From CAZABS01 sp964483635 (GTDB lineage: Bacteria; Patescibacteriota; Minisyncoccia; Moranbacterales; UBA1568), in NCBI GenBank assembly GCA_964483635.1, contig CAZABS010000005.1:1-33370 (forward strand): a stretch of DNA of 33,370 nt, written 5' to 3'. This document shows, piece after piece, positions 32,960 to 33,370 of the stretch. The notes beneath the pieces are model-generated. The model searched no databases. It was not told where the DNA came from and saw only the letters and a program-made list of their open reading frames with translations. The position numbers were made by a program, and so were the translations under genes. The first letter of the stretch is position 1. Each line of letters opens with the position of its first letter.

Positions 32960-33003
32960 GACTCCCCTGGCTGTTTCCAAAAAATGGGGGAGTCATTTTT
33001 TTT
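32960..33003 (+). terminator. Rho-independent terminator of the gltX-M23-hydrolase block
   Basis: GACTCCCC (32960-32967) pairs with GGGGAGTC (32987-32994), and a run of eight T follows at 32996-33003. It lies 30 bp after the hydrolase stop. Confidence 0.9.
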
Positions 33004-33247
33004 ACGAGATATTGAGAAGGTATATTTCTAACGGATGCAAGACCGTGAGGATAAGCATTCGGAAGATGTGGGGTTGTGAGGTCTGACAACGAGAGGAGCG
33101 AGGAAAGGGATAGGTGCATGTATCCAAAAGTCTCTCAAATTACGAAATCAGCATGAAATTGCTGAGATGATTATTGCGGATTCCTCTCTGGAGCAATTTT
33201 ATATAATGTCTTCTAAGTTACATTAGTAGACACATAGTATAAAAAAG
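33004..33247. other. Non-coding stretch, possible structured RNA
   Basis: No convincing coding frame is visible here. Inverted segments include AGACC (33040-33044) with GGTCT (33080-33084), and an outer GGATGCA near 33033 with a TGCATGTATCC-type segment near 33116-33126. A CAGCA-TGAAAT-TGCTG hairpin lies near 33149. TATAAT at 33202-33207 could be a -10 for a transcript running towards the window end, but it has no clear -35. None of this identifies an RNA family. Confidence 0.3.
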
Positions 33248-33283
33248 AAAGACAGGTACCACGCTGGGTTTTCCTGCCTTTTT
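33248..33283. terminator. Bidirectional-looking intrinsic terminator
   Basis: AAAGACAGG (33248-33256) pairs with CCTGCCTTT (33273-33281) with one mismatch. It is flanked by an A-rich run on the left and a T run on the right, so it could stop transcription from either side. An inner ACC-GGT pairing extends the stem. Confidence 0.65.
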
Positions 33284-33329
33284 GAGTGTGCCCCCTGCCC
33301 TGATGTTTTAGGCTCCGGAGATGGACGGT

Positions 33330-33356
33330 CCGGGTGCACAAATTACCCGGTTTTTT
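33330..33356 (+). terminator. Intrinsic terminator or attenuator near window end
   Basis: CCGGGT (33330-33335) pairs perfectly with ACCCGG (33345-33350) and is followed by six T. CCGGA (33315-33319) could instead pair with TCCGG (33329-33333), which would disrupt the terminator stem, so an attenuator is conceivable. No downstream gene is visible before the window ends. Confidence 0.7.
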
Positions 33357-33370
33357 CCGCAATTCTTCGC

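Noticed and set aside
33311..33350. Fluoride riboswitch suggested by GGAGATGG
   Set aside because: The downstream consensus elements (UAAC and GCUGAUG-like segments) are not present.
1..33370. Alternative genetic code with TGA as glycine, as in some CPR lineages
   Set aside because: TGA ends several genes at the expected family length (Nudix, tyrS, wecG-type), with no in-frame TGA inside conserved domains.
1..33370. tRNA genes, CRISPR arrays, insertion sequences, prophage genes
   Set aside because: No T-arm or cloverleaf pattern, no spaced direct repeats, and no transposase, integrase or phage structural motifs were found.

Overview
The window reads as bacterial chromosome of moderate GC content, dense in genes and using the standard code (TGA is a genuine stop, for example for tyrS and wecG). 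The most likely source is a Candidate Phyla Radiation (Patescibacteria) genome. This rests on a SecD carrying a parvulin-like insert, a degenerate PriA, almost no Shine-Dalgarno sequences, several starts placed exactly 7 nt after a -10 hexamer (leaderless transcription), and Gram-positive-like LCP and surface-glycan genes. The lineage is inferred from style; there is no rRNA here to prove it. A run of 100 Ns (6196-6295) inside pheT shows that this is a scaffold.

Layout: (1) 10-7819, plus strand: secD, secF, a small hypothetical gene, a Nudix hydrolase, tyrS, pheS and pheT (export and aminoacylation). (2) 7830-8241: the RNase P RNA behind a near-perfect promoter; it looks reduced and lacks the P12 region. 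(3) 8301-23407: a surface-polysaccharide locus. It has an initiating polyprenyl sugar-phosphate transferase (+). A minus-strand block follows: a UDP-sugar dehydrogenase, a small Cys4 membrane protein, a polyprenyl-phosphate GT2, a GT4 and a GT-C-like membrane protein. A divergent plus-strand block holds a stand-alone alarmone-hydrolase-like HD protein, a GT4, an O-antigen ligase/polymerase-like protein, a GT4, an LCP ligase, a GT2 and an S41 protease. (4) 23412-23763: a solitary groES under a CIRCE operator. (5) 23767-28002, minus strand: priA, def, fmt and a membrane-anchored tandem rhodanese-fold protein with no cysteine. (6) 28097-32929, plus strand: thpR-like, a wecG/tagA-type GT26, gltX, an M23 endopeptidase and an alpha/beta hydrolase, ending at a clear terminator. 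(7) 32960-33370: non-coding, with three intrinsic terminators and possible RNA structure.

Working model: the transferase at 8301 loads a sugar phosphate on undecaprenyl phosphate, the GT2/GT4/GT26 enzymes extend it with sugars including a uronic acid, the ligase-like protein polymerises or transfers it outside, and the LCP protein attaches the glycan to the wall, while the S41 and M23 enzymes remodel the envelope. No flippase is visible in the window. The features most worth a second look are the SecD-parvulin architecture, the PriA that has lost its helicase motifs, the cysteine-free double rhodanese, the simplified RNase P RNA and the recurring leaderless promoter geometry.
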